Below, piece after piece: positions 22,967 to 33,382 of a stretch of 58,275 bases of DNA (within the stretch, counting starts at the first letter, position 1; each line of letters opens with the position of its first letter). The stretch covers positions 1-58,275 of the forward strand of contig FJUW01000106.1 of the NCBI GenBank assembly GCA_900074885.1. Reading direction: 5' to 3'. Source of the stretch: Rhynchosporium graminicola. Lineage: Eukaryota > Ascomycota > Leotiomycetes > Helotiales > Ploettnerulaceae. Below the pieces are notes generated by a model that saw nothing but the letters and a program-made list of their open reading frames with translations, was not told where the DNA came from and ran no database searches. The translations under genes were made by a program, and so were the position numbers.

Positions 22967-24365
22967 CCTTTAATATTACTAGGTATTACTAGAAGCGCCA
23001 CCTACCCAGAGTATACTTTTGCTAAGTCGACCGAATATCAACTCCTTTCAAGTACTATATCGCAGTTAGTAGGCTGACGTCGATACCGAAGTTAAGAGTG
23101 CAACTGGGTAATTCTACCTTAAGTACTTGAATAGGAAATTCCACTCACCTAATTTCCGTTCCCTGGTGATTCCCTCTGTAGAGGACTATTCATACCCGGA
23201 ACCGTCCTTTGACCGTCCTTTGACCATTGAAATACCCCTGCCCTTGCCTCTAAGGTAGTTACCCCTCCCATACAAATTTATACTAAAGAGGCCGGGATAT
23301 TATTGCATTAAGCAAATATTCATAATTACCCTTAAGGCTGAAAATTGAAAATTAACCTATCTACACTCTTCAGTAACACTTCAAGGCTCTACTACTACTA
23401 CCACCAGTCCTCTTGGAGAGTATGAATTCTACTTCTTTCTAAGCTTTTAGCCCTACGCCCCCTGTAGCACTTTATAGTAGTAGTACTGCCACTGGATGTG
23501 CTACGTGCTAGGCGTATGCTAAGGCTCTGCCCCTTTATCACTTGTGCAGTAATCTATAGTACAAAACAGCCTTTCATCAACTGTAATTGCGATGTAAAAG
23601 CTTAAGGATAGATATCAGGATAGGTATGAGCCTGGTATACAGAGGAGAGGGGGTATATACATAGCATATTATCAATCTATCATTCAGATGGTATAGCAGA
23701 TGCTACTATAGCTAGTGAATCGTTAATCCAAAGAGATATAATCGGATGAATAGAGGTGTATATTCAGGATGTAGAGTATAAAGATGATGTTGATAATTTG
23801 GTATAAAAGAGGGAAGCCAGCGGTACACTATACATAGTTATGCATACAAATCTTAGTACAGATAAATGCACTCTGCACTTCGGGCTCGCCTAATTAGCGT
23901 ATGGCCATTTAGCCATTCACGTATGGCCAATTAGCTGTGGCCCAGTGAGGTAGGGAAAGGAAGAACTCTCTGTCCTACTGAACATCTCTTCACCAGGCCT
24001 CAAACCCTAGAGGCAGCAGCTGAGTGTCGAGAATGCAACACCAACATTGGCAGACCTCGATGGATGGCCAGAGCCATTTCGCAAGTAGATGAGTCAGGTA
24101 ACACACCGCCTAAGATACAGCCTAGACACGGCGAAGCAATTCCACCGTATTAGGAGATGGATAGAATATTAAGATTTAGGCCTTCTTCTTGAGACCATTG
24201 ATCATGGCTGCGTGGCACTGTGAGTACAAGTATGCTAGCAGGAGGGACAAGCTCGAGGAGGGTAGAAACCCTAAACTTGAGGTTCACTTTCTACCAGAAG
24301 AAAGCATCCTCGGATTCTTCCATTCCCGTAAGTCTTGGACTTACGATACGACAGACAGGCGGGGT
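22967..24365. other. Transition from repeat arm to gene island, no gene seen
   Basis: Base composition returns to normal across this stretch. I see no coding region. It includes a small direct repeat (ACCGTCCTTTG twice, near 23,201-23,223) and, at its right end, the 3' untranslated region of the RecQ gene. Confidence 0.5.
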
Positions 24366-26595
24366 TCACTTTGCCGTGGGGCACTCTGCCTCGAAAGCAT
24401 TTAGTAATGTCTGTAAGAACTGTGAGCGTGAAGACTGAAGCGGAAGGGGAGTCCGAACTGTAAACTCATGATCCGCCATGGATCCAAAAACAGGATCCCT
24501 CGACAACTTCAAAGTCGTTACTCTCGGACTTGAAATACCGAAAGCAATTCGAGCCAAAAGCCGGGCATCATCTCGGACTGGTACCTTGGCTAAGACCGCG
24601 GCCAAAGCGGTCTTGTTGAGGGGCACAGGAGGAGGTGGCTTCTGGACAACAGCTGAGTGGGTCTTACACCAACCGCAGCTTCCACACTCTTTCTTGCCCC
24701 CTGGGAGATCGTCACCAAAATGCTGAGCCAGCGATTTCGAAAAACAAGCAGGAGAAGTGATTAGCGCCAGCATTTCTTCCGTACGCAGTAGTGCTTCCTC
24801 CTCGCGCTTTTGCATGACTATGTAGATTTCCTGGGCGAGTTTATTAGTTTCCTTCGGTGTTGATGGGAGTTTCTGGAGAACTCTGTAGACGTTGAGAACG
24901 CCTGATGGTTTTAATGCAATAGCACGACTTTCATTGAGGTCGTTGAGCTTGCGAATAACATCAGTTCGTGGAATGCCATATTTAAACGCAGCGGTATCGA
25001 CATCGAGATGGTGGAACTTGGCGGCCTTCTTCGCGATATTTCGAACGGCATTTCCGGCGGGAGACTGATCGTTACGAATGGTGGATTCGTATGAGCTTCC
25101 TGCTTGGAATTGGTATTTGGTGTAAATGGGTGTAGTAGCTCGGATGAGATCGTGAGTCAACTCCAGCTGGGCGTATATGCTCTTCAGTGTTGTGGATCGT
25201 ATATCGTAATCTCGTTCTTGGCTGTAATGAGAGACCTTGAGATCATCACCAACAGCAAGATTGTTTTTGGGGTCAAAGATCTCTTCTAGCAGACGGCGAA
25301 TTGACTCCAGGGATGGCAAGTCTCCTCGAGCAAACATATCACGAAGATGAAGATCCTCTCCGCAGACGTAGAACATGCATGTACTTGGCTTCCCATCTCG
25401 TCCTGCTCTTCCTATTTCCTGGCTGTAGGACTCGAGACTGCTCGGGATGTTGAAGTGAACCACATTTCGAATATCTGATTTGTCAATTCCCATACCGAAA
25501 GCGATGGTAGCAACCATGATCAAGTCAGTGCTGTCCAGGAACTCGTCTTGTAGTTTTCCCTTCACGGCCGTGTCCATTCCAGCATGAAATGCCTTTGCGT
25601 TGAATCCTTGAGATCGCAGGTCCCTGGCCAACTCTTCTGTTTGCTTTTGGAGGGTAACATAGACAATGGTGGGTCCAGTATTGTCTCTGAGAAGTTGAAA
25701 GAGCCTAGGAAACAGTTCCTGCTTTGTCTTACCTGATTCGGCCAGCAACTGCAGGTTGCTTCGATATGTGGAGGTTCGAAAGAGACCAGACTTGTCGATG
25801 TTGAAGGCTTTGCAAATATCGTCTGCGACTCGTGGGGTAGCAGTGGCTGTGAGGCAGATAACTCTTTCGGCTTTAATCTCTTGCACGAATCTAGATATTT
25901 CTGCCCTTGTTAGTAGATTCTTCAAAATCGACTTGGTACTTACTGAGATAGTCTGGACGGAACGCATGACCCCATTCAGAGATACAATGTGCTTCATCCA
26001 CTGCCAGCAGCCGAATTCCTCCCCGCACATGCCTCATCTGCTCAATGAATCCTTCATTATTTAGACGCTCCGGAGCGCAGTATAGAATCTTCAGTTGCCC
26101 ATTTCGTAGCATCTCGCAGATCTCGATGTATTCTTCTCGGGACTTGGACGAATCCATAGATGCAGCTTTGATTCCACGGCGAATGAGCGCATCAACCTGA
26201 TCTTTCATCAAAGCAATCAAAGGAGACACAACCAGCGTTATTCCACTCTCGCCTTTACCGCGAATGCCTGCAACCTTGTCTTCTTCCGAGAACACCAACG
26301 AGGGAATCTGGTAACAAAGACTCTTCCCTCCACCGGTTGGGAACACCACTGCCGCGCTATCTCCTCCCAGAATCCTGGATATGACTTCTCCTTGCTTCAA
26401 TCGAAATTCCTTCATACCAAAGTGCTTCCTCAAAGCATCGAGAGCCGATCGCTGGATTGCGACGCGCTTCGCGGGAGGGAGAGTGGCGTCGGATCTCTTG
26501 CGCTTGCCAGTTTCCACGCGATCCGCCAGTGCCAGTATATCTGCATCGTCACCAGAGCTAAGACCAAAGTCTTCGTCATCGGCTCGTGATACCAT
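24366..26595 (-). CDS. RecQ-family ATP-dependent DNA helicase
   Basis: This is a 3'-to-5' DNA-unwinding motor that acts in the nucleus in recombination and replication-fork repair (family knowledge). Two exons, 26595-25944 and 25900-24366, give 728 aa. The 43-bp intron has GTAAGT, a perfect CTACTAAC branch site and an AG end, and its removal restores the conserved run DYLKISRFVQEIKAERV. Visible motifs are Walker A TGGGKS (residues 87-92), DEAH (200-203), the motif III-like LTATATPRV, motif VI QEIGRAGRDG, and a four-cysteine zinc site (ACFSKSLAQHFG, then CGSCGWC). I see no HRDC domain. The C-terminus contains ARIAFGISSPRVT, which I recall from other fungal RecQ proteins. The start ATG at 26,595 is the first in frame and is preceded by a hydrophilic acidic N-terminus. 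Which fungal RecQ paralogue this is cannot be told from sequence alone. Confidence 0.95.
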
Positions 26596-27976
26596 TGTGA
26601 AATAAATGCCCTTAATTATGGGGGTTGATGTTCCTTGCGGTAATTGATAGTTGCCAGCTTTTGAAGATGACGCGTCCGAACCAAGCAGATCGCGGAAGCG
26701 CTACGATGACACGTGATCTTCGCTACCCCTTTTCCAATCAAAACAAGCGAGCTTAACATCTGAAGTGAAGAATTCATGCGTCTATAGAAAATCAGCTCGG
26801 CAGAAAGGATAGTTCGTAGGAATAGGCTCTGGGTCTTCGAAAAGTTTGGCCCGCTGACTACGCCACAATAATCGGCACTTGTTGTGCCTTAATGCTACTT
26901 GATAAACGGAGCATCCGTGAATTACGTCCGATCTTTACTGTCCATCTAGTTCTAAGAGACATATCCCAGAATTTGATTCAAAATCTTTTTCTGTGATCCA
27001 ATGTTCAATTTGCGTTATATAGACCACCGTCCCCAAACAATGTGCTGCCTTGGATCCTCAAAATCCAAAATTTGGCATCCCTGTTTTCTTGCTCTCAGCA
27101 CACTAGAGGCTGTACGGACTCTTATGAACCAAATTCCTTTTGTCTCCATTGTCTCCCGAACATATTAACTACAAATATAGCTTGAATGGAGCCTACATGA
27201 GTATCCGGGAAGGACTTTTTTGAGGACTAAGCTTGGCCGTTGCTCTTAATCGAACACTATATCAAATCAAAAAAATCGAATAATGTATTCTAGAAAGTAC
27301 TTAAGAATGCTTCAAATTCACTTTCTTAAAGGTTGGAACAAGATCATTGTTTTATCTTACTGAATTCTGACATGGAATCATACCTTTCTTGTTGTTTATC
27401 CGGCACTCCAACTACACCTCGTCGAATATTGATTGAAAACACATGTGTAGATTTTGCCTCTAACTTGCGGTGGAGCTTTCGTTAATGGCTTCGAACCTAT
27501 CCCCCATGTACTGGTAACTAGATCTTCAGCATATCACCCTACCTCTAAGCACTTGACGTGGCTGTACATGCCTCTTTCTCACATCAATAAACTTCAAAGT
27601 TAAAAGGTCAACTGTGTATATTATCATTCCTGAATGGAATCAGCTCGTGGCAACCTCGCTCAACAGAGTCTTCTTTTCGAGCAATGAGCAGCCCCGTTCC
27701 TAAATTCACGTCTTATCTTTCATCCGATACCAAAAGTCTGCAACCCGATTTTGAGAGCATTGCAATATATTGAATAAGTTAGGTGATCAGTAACGTAATG
27801 ATTATGTTGATAAGAACATTTAGTTCGTAACTAGATATTTCGCCCGCGCTATTCGTAACGAAAGCGCCTGCATGCACTAGATCGAGAAGAAAGACCATCT
27901 GACCCTGTCGTGGTACCAACTCTTGTTGACGCAAGCGGAACAGCACGAGCATGCATCTCAAAATATGACAATGACC
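26596..27976. other. Intergenic region upstream of RecQ, no gene seen
   Basis: These 1.4 kb hold the RecQ promoter and the 3' flank of the LysM/CBM18 gene. Short open frames here (for example 27,779-27,961) lack domain or composition support. Confidence 0.6.
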
Positions 27977-29738
27977 CTAACATGGAAAACCAGTACCTTT
28001 ACCACTGCATTGCATTAGCGAGGTTTTGCTTACATTGGACGAATCAACTTACCAAAATCCACTAGTCGAGCAGCAGGTTCCACTACTTCTCGTTAGCATG
28101 CTCCAATCATCTGTTTGAAATGAATTTTAACGTACGCAAAAGGACCACCAGCACACACAAGATTGTTCTTTCCACACTCGCCAGTTAATGAAGGGATATT
28201 AGTGGTAGTGCAGGCGCTTGAAGAGCCTTTCTGGCAACCTTGGGCACAGAAGTTGACCCCAGTCCCGCAGTACCCTGAGGCGCTACAGCAATCTGTGGAA
28301 TGTTTAGCTTCAACACTACTCCAGATGCAGAGGGAGAGCAAAACCCACTACCATAAGTAGTTCCAACACATGTCTTTCCATTTGATCCACATTTACCATC
28401 TGACGAAAGATTCGTAGATGTGCATATCCCGAAATTGGCCTGGCATTTGGCATCTACTGCACAGTGACCTGCTGTGGAACCACACCAGCCCCCGGCGCTA
28501 CAACACGCTGTTGGAGAGAGTGTCAGGCGAAAATCAAGAGATTGGAAAGTCGATATGGGAAGGAAACACACTGCCAAAAGTACTTCCAGTACAAGTTTTG
28601 CCGTTGGCACCACACTGTCCATCAATTGAGATAATATTTGTCTCGCATTCTCCAAAGGCAGACTGACAACCAATTTTACAATGGTCTGACGTGGAACCGC
28701 AGTATCCTGCTACTGAGCAGCAATCTTCGGTAGAAGTCAGTAGCTGCGACACAGATAGAGACAATTCACATACTCCCAAATGTGCTTCCAGGGCAAGTTT
28801 TCTTTCCGTTTCCACCACAACTGCCATCTGTTGATATGGTACCCGCACTTGCATCACAGGTGCCAAAGCCGGATTGGCATCCAGCCTGACAGTGTGCGGT
28901 AGTCGAGCCGCAGTAGTTTCCTATAGAGCAGCAATCTGGTTCAAGTAATCAGTTTCAGATTCAAAAGAGTAAAGATGTGAGATTTCAGATTACCGCCGAA
29001 AGCACTTCCTGAACACGTTTTTTTATTCGATGCTCCGCATGATCCATCGATTGAGATGTTCCCAGAGTCGGCTGAGCAGGTGCCAAACTGTTGCTGACAA
29101 CCAGCTTGACAATGCCCTGGAGTTGCGCCACAAAATCCATTTGCACTGCAGCAATCACCTGTTATGTTAGCGAGGCACTATTTATATCCTCAAGCAATAA
29201 CTTACCAAATGATGTTCCTTTGCAGGATAGTCCAGCAGTTCCACCACAAGATCCGTCTTTGGATAAGGTTGACACAGGCGCTACGGAAGAAGATGTAGAA
29301 CTGGGAGAGACAGTAGCCGAAGAGGTGGGAGCAGAGGTGACTGGACTACCAGTTCCGCCTATTGCATTGTTAGAAATATTGGAGTAACCTTATCTGAAAG
29401 ACATAGTGCGGCGAAACCTACTCCCTCTAATGCAGTATGAAGTTCCTCCAACAAATCCAGTACAACCAGATCCCACTGATGGATTCCATGCTACAAAATT
29501 GGCTTTTGTGATTCCAAATCTGACAACAACGATATCGCATGTATCAGTCGACAACGTCTTGACACTCAGACTGGACGCCAGGTTAGTATAACTTCTCGAA
29601 GAACCGCTTTCTTCAATTTATGACCTACCTGCATTTGAATTGTCTGGTCTCCTTGACAGCTTTACCAGCATTGGGAAATGCGGAGCTGACAGCAGCTAAT
29701 AATGGCAGTGCCGAGAAGAAGAAAGGAGTAAACAACAT
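27977..29738 (-). CDS. Secreted LysM and multi-CBM18 chitin-binding protein
   Basis: The predicted role is binding chitin outside the cell, either to shield the fungal wall or to sequester chitin fragments. Ten exons give 420 aa: 29738-29629, 29570-29422, 29358-29206, 29158-28994, 28935-28774, 28724-28572, 28507-28352, 28292-28136, 28082-28053, 28004-27977. All nine introns are 48-64 bp with GT/AG ends, and phase is consistent to the stop. A signal peptide (MLFTPFFFSALPLLAAVSSA) is followed by one LysM (TCDIVVVRFGITKANFVAWN, ending GGTSYCIR), a Ser/Thr/Pro linker and six hevein-like CBM18 modules (first half DGxCG..xxTC, second half CCS..G.CG....HC..GC). Modules 1-5 look complete. The sixth is short and ends GKGTGFPC. 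The gene lies two genes away from the chitinase at 33,383, and such LysM/chitinase neighbours are known in fungi. Effector or self-protection roles are inference. Confidence 0.92.
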
Positions 29739-30862
29739 CGTGAACCTGATTATGAGTAACAAGTTGCAGTAAAGTCTTCTGCTTGAAAAAGGGTCGGGGT
29801 TCAAGATGGGGATGTAGGGAGCTCACACTTGTGGACTAAGAACTGTGCCACGCATCATAATACCTCAACCACAAGCCTGAAGCACCAAGCCGCGATGGGT
29901 TCGCACTGAGTGACTATTTTGAACAAACCTCGCTGATTACCAGCGAGCCGCGGTCTCCACACCACTAAACGTCCATAAGAAAGGGCCGAAGAGATTGACA
30001 AGGACAGTGCAGATACCTTGATTGAAGTGCAATTGCAGACCATTCTAGGCATTTCACATTGCGGATCTGGAAGGAATATTGACTCCACTTGTAAATAAAT
30101 ATATTGCGAGGCAATCGGCTGCCCCTGCATGCTCGAATCATGTCAGACGGCGCCACCCGACAGCCCTTGCTAAGCGATGTCAACTGGGGTTAAAGACTAG
30201 CTATTTCTGACTGGATCGTCCGAACTATACGACACTGCCAATCAGAGGATACTACCGCATTGAATGGCATCGCTAAGACCGCTCTACTATCATAATACCG
30301 GTACTTTCATAAAGTGAAGACTTTTTTTTTTCGATGAATGCACGCAGGTATGCGGCGAAGTGTACAGGCACCACCCTGGCTTTATCCACTATTGGAACTG
30401 AGAAGAAAGGGAGTAGTCACCTGCGCCCTTGGAATCCTCAACTTACCTTTCCCTTTTTGGCATGGGCCAGCCTGCTCATCTCCTAGTGCGCGCATACATC
30501 CGAAAATCTGATATTATATGTCTTGAAAGGACTATCTTTGACTAGTCGAAAAGCCTACCCGGTTTCTTCGAAAGTCTGATCTTATCCAATATAAACTTGC
30601 TCGAGCAGACACACCAAAAACTCCCTGCAAACCCACTGTGGATATGCTCAGACTTCTGGAGAAGTTGAGTACTTTCTCGACTACTGAGAAGGGCAAGAGA
30701 GGAGAGACATATGATCATCCTATAAGTTGTTTCAACGCTAGCATCTAAAGGATCCAAGTGAAAACTAGGATGTTCAGCTCTATTCGCTCTCATGAATCCA
30801 CCTCAATCTCTGCCAATGTAAGAGATACATGCTCCTCCTCTAATCTTTAAAACATTGTCTGA
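29739..30862. other. Intergenic region, promoter side of the LysM/CBM18 gene
   Basis: I support no gene here. There is a T run near 30,325-30,334. A roughly 44-bp segment near 30,621-30,664 resembles one near 33,111-33,154 (see findings). Open frames of 65-91 codons overlap on the minus strand without domain signal. Confidence 0.5.
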
Positions 30863-31725
30863 CTAGAAGAAGAAGTCTACAAAGCCTGTAAGATCAATCA
30901 CTACGCATTCACCATCGGTCTTTGTAGCCAACAACCAACTTGGCACATTAAGTGCGTTGTTGCGGTTTCGGGATTGCCTATGTCGAAGTGTCTGCATGGC
31001 CATCCTTGCGGCCCTTGAATTGGAGTAGGCCCAATCTGCAGAATCAATGTTACCCTCGAGCCCTACAATGCCTTGTATGAAGTCAGCATTCGTCTTTCAA
31101 AGATAGAGTGACTGTACCTCCAGACTGTGCAGCTGCAACATTGACCTTTTGTTCGTAGGTACATTCTCCAGAAGGTGGGTTGACTCTTTTGAGCTTGGAA
31201 GCTCCGCTGGGAAGGACTATAGTAATTGCATCAGTGAATTGCTTCTCGAATGTTTCAAGCTGCACTTCTGGGAATCTCACTGATAGACATCACCAATGCG
31301 TCTCCTCCCAATGAGCCTTGGCCATCAAAAGCCTCATGATTCCCTCCTGCTCTTGCTAGATTTATGATCATTCCATACTCGAATGCTCGCGAATTCATGG
31401 GGAGCCACAGCGCGATATTTGAACCCCCATTGAAGTAATTCATCATGGTTGTCAAAACTTGGCTTGGTGTTGCCTCAAAAACGGTCTTCGTTATTCTACC
31501 GTCTCCTCCATCTCTGGGTTCCTGAAAGCGAACGTAGCAGTCTTGAGCCCGAACAATGTCCCATGGTCCATCAGGATCCAGAGCATTGTTATACTTTATC
31601 GTATGCGTATACGAATATCCTGGTGCATCAAGAGACTGGAGAGTAGATGTTGCTATCTCCCAACAAGGCACCGCGCGCGTGAGGCCGACAAGAGTTGTAA
31701 CTAGTACCGCCCACAAGTAAATCAT
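30863..31725 (-). CDS. Unrecognised small secreted protein (about 260 aa), one uncertain junction
   Basis: I do not recognise the family. The frame opens with a signal peptide (MIYLWAVLVTTLVGLTRAVPC) and continues for 144 codons. Proposed exons are 31725-31294, 31259-31118 and 31071-30863. The second intron (31,072-31,117; GTACAG, GCTGAC, ACAAG; 46 bp) is convincing. The first junction is not. The frame changes between SIS and QLETFEKQF, and the only splice that fits would be a 34-bp intron (GTGATG to GTGCAG), shorter than any other here. The alternative is a single extra base in the CCC run at 31,272-31,274, which would make it a broken gene or a sequencing error. It sits between the LysM/CBM18 gene and the divergent chitinase, so a role in the same secreted function is possible but unproven. 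Confidence 0.55.
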
Positions 31726-33382
31726 GGTGTCGTAGATTCGTAGGATGAAATCTCTCGCAGGTCGAATGTAGGTAGCGAGATGTTAGATAGCCAAATCAAC
31801 AGGAGTTGAAGGAAAACCAGCGCAAGAGTATGTAAAAATTCGAGAATGACGGCTGCCAGAAAATGACTGGCTCACTACTACGCCTAGTACTTGCCCAGAC
31901 AAAAAAAAATCAAGTGTTAATTGTGTTCTCATCGAACATTTTCTGACATCGAATTCCTTGGGTATGAGGTCCGGAGGAGAGTTGCCTTTTTGGGGACTGG
32001 CACGATCCGTCCAGGTACAACCATGACTTGGCTTTCGGGAAATAAATTAATTGGGACCCTGAAAGGTCTCGGTCCAAGGCCGAAGCTAATACTTTAGGCT
32101 GACATGGCATTGTCAATATTCACGCAATACGTAAGTGTGCTTTTCAGTGACACAATGAGAGTCCAGCGCTCAAAAACCTGGATTTTCGTACAGTTTCGCT
32201 CAGAAATCGACTCAGAGCGAGGCCAGAGTAAGGTCGCTTGTACGATCAGTCAAGTCAATATTCAAGCGATTCAATATTCAAGCGATCGAAGCAGTCCTCC
32301 GAAGTCTCAAATCTGGTACCCATGTAAGAAAACCCGTCTGTTGTCAACACCCTAGAATAGGTACATAAGTAAGTGCCAAGTCTGCTTGCCTTCCAGAAGC
32401 TTGGCCAGAACCACGAGAAAGCGGGTCTTACCCCTACAAGCGATTGTGCCACTCGAAAATCCTTTGGCTCCCTCGGAGGCTAGAAACGGTTCAATGCTCC
32501 TTGATTCGTTCGTGTCTTGTGGGTTAAAATTCCCAGACAAATCTGATCCTCTTCACGTGGTTCAAACTACTGGGGAAAACTAGTATTACTTACTAAGTGT
32601 TTTTTTATATCTATATTTGCCAGAGGTGAAAGTCGTCTACGTAGGAAACGGAGCTTTTCAGCCGTCTAGAATCAACATTGAGACCGATCTACTTCAAAGC
32701 GAGTCTTACGTGTGCTGAGGAGATTTGCGATAGACTGGGGTGACCAAAATGACCTCTGACTTCCTGTTGGCTGGAGAAATGCTAAGTAGGCTATTATCCC
32801 TGAGAAGTCAATAAAACATCGAATAGCGCTAGTTAGCGAATGGAACAGACTGGAGAGCCCGGATGATCGAAAGCTCCGTCGTGTTTAGTACTCGGCATGC
32901 GGTACCCATAACGGACCAGGATCAGGATCATCAACGGGCAGTCGATCTTGATAAAATTTGCGAGCTTGCAGGGTGGGGAGTTACCGACGGGAAAAAGTAT
33001 AGAAGACTGTGCGGCTAAAAATGATTTGGAAGACGGATATTGCCAAGTGAACATATAAGCGTATAGCGCAACCTTTGCCTCCACTCCTGCTATGAGGCCT
33101 TTGGTGTTTTTTCCCTGCAAACCCACTGTGGATAGCTTCATACTTCTGGAAGAACCTAGTAGGCGCTCTTATGGGCTGTGCCACACGCATTGTACGTAGG
33201 TGGATCGTATGAAAGCAAGGGGTTCATAATGAGCGGTCCAGACATGACTGACCCTTAGCTCATGGCCAAAGTCCATCATCGATCCAGGGACTTGGAAATT
33301 TTTACAATTAATCATTGTCAAGATAACTACTGACCAAGACCTCCTTCGAAGGCTATTCCGCACACACGCCGTAGTTTTCAAA
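31726..33382. other. Divergent intergenic region between the small secreted gene and the chitinase
   Basis: These 1.66 kb separate two outward-facing promoters. I see no gene. A 16-bp tandem repeat (CAATATTCAAGCGATT twice) lies near 32,257-32,288. Several short open frames lack support. Confidence 0.55.

Noticed and set aside
25891..26030. Frameshift between the two RecQ open frames
   Set aside because: A 43-bp intron with GTAAGT, CTACTAAC and AG joins them perfectly through the conserved DYLK-to-TATATPRV region.
24366..26595. RecQ gene as a telomere-linked helicase marking a subtelomere
   Set aside because: The protein is an ordinary 728-aa RecQ with its zinc site and conserved fungal C-terminus, and no telomeric repeat is present in the window. 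Proximity to transposons alone does not show a subtelomere.
31072..31117. Second frameshift in the small secreted gene
   Set aside because: A 46-bp intron (GTACAG, GCTGAC, ACAAG) explains the frame change without an indel.
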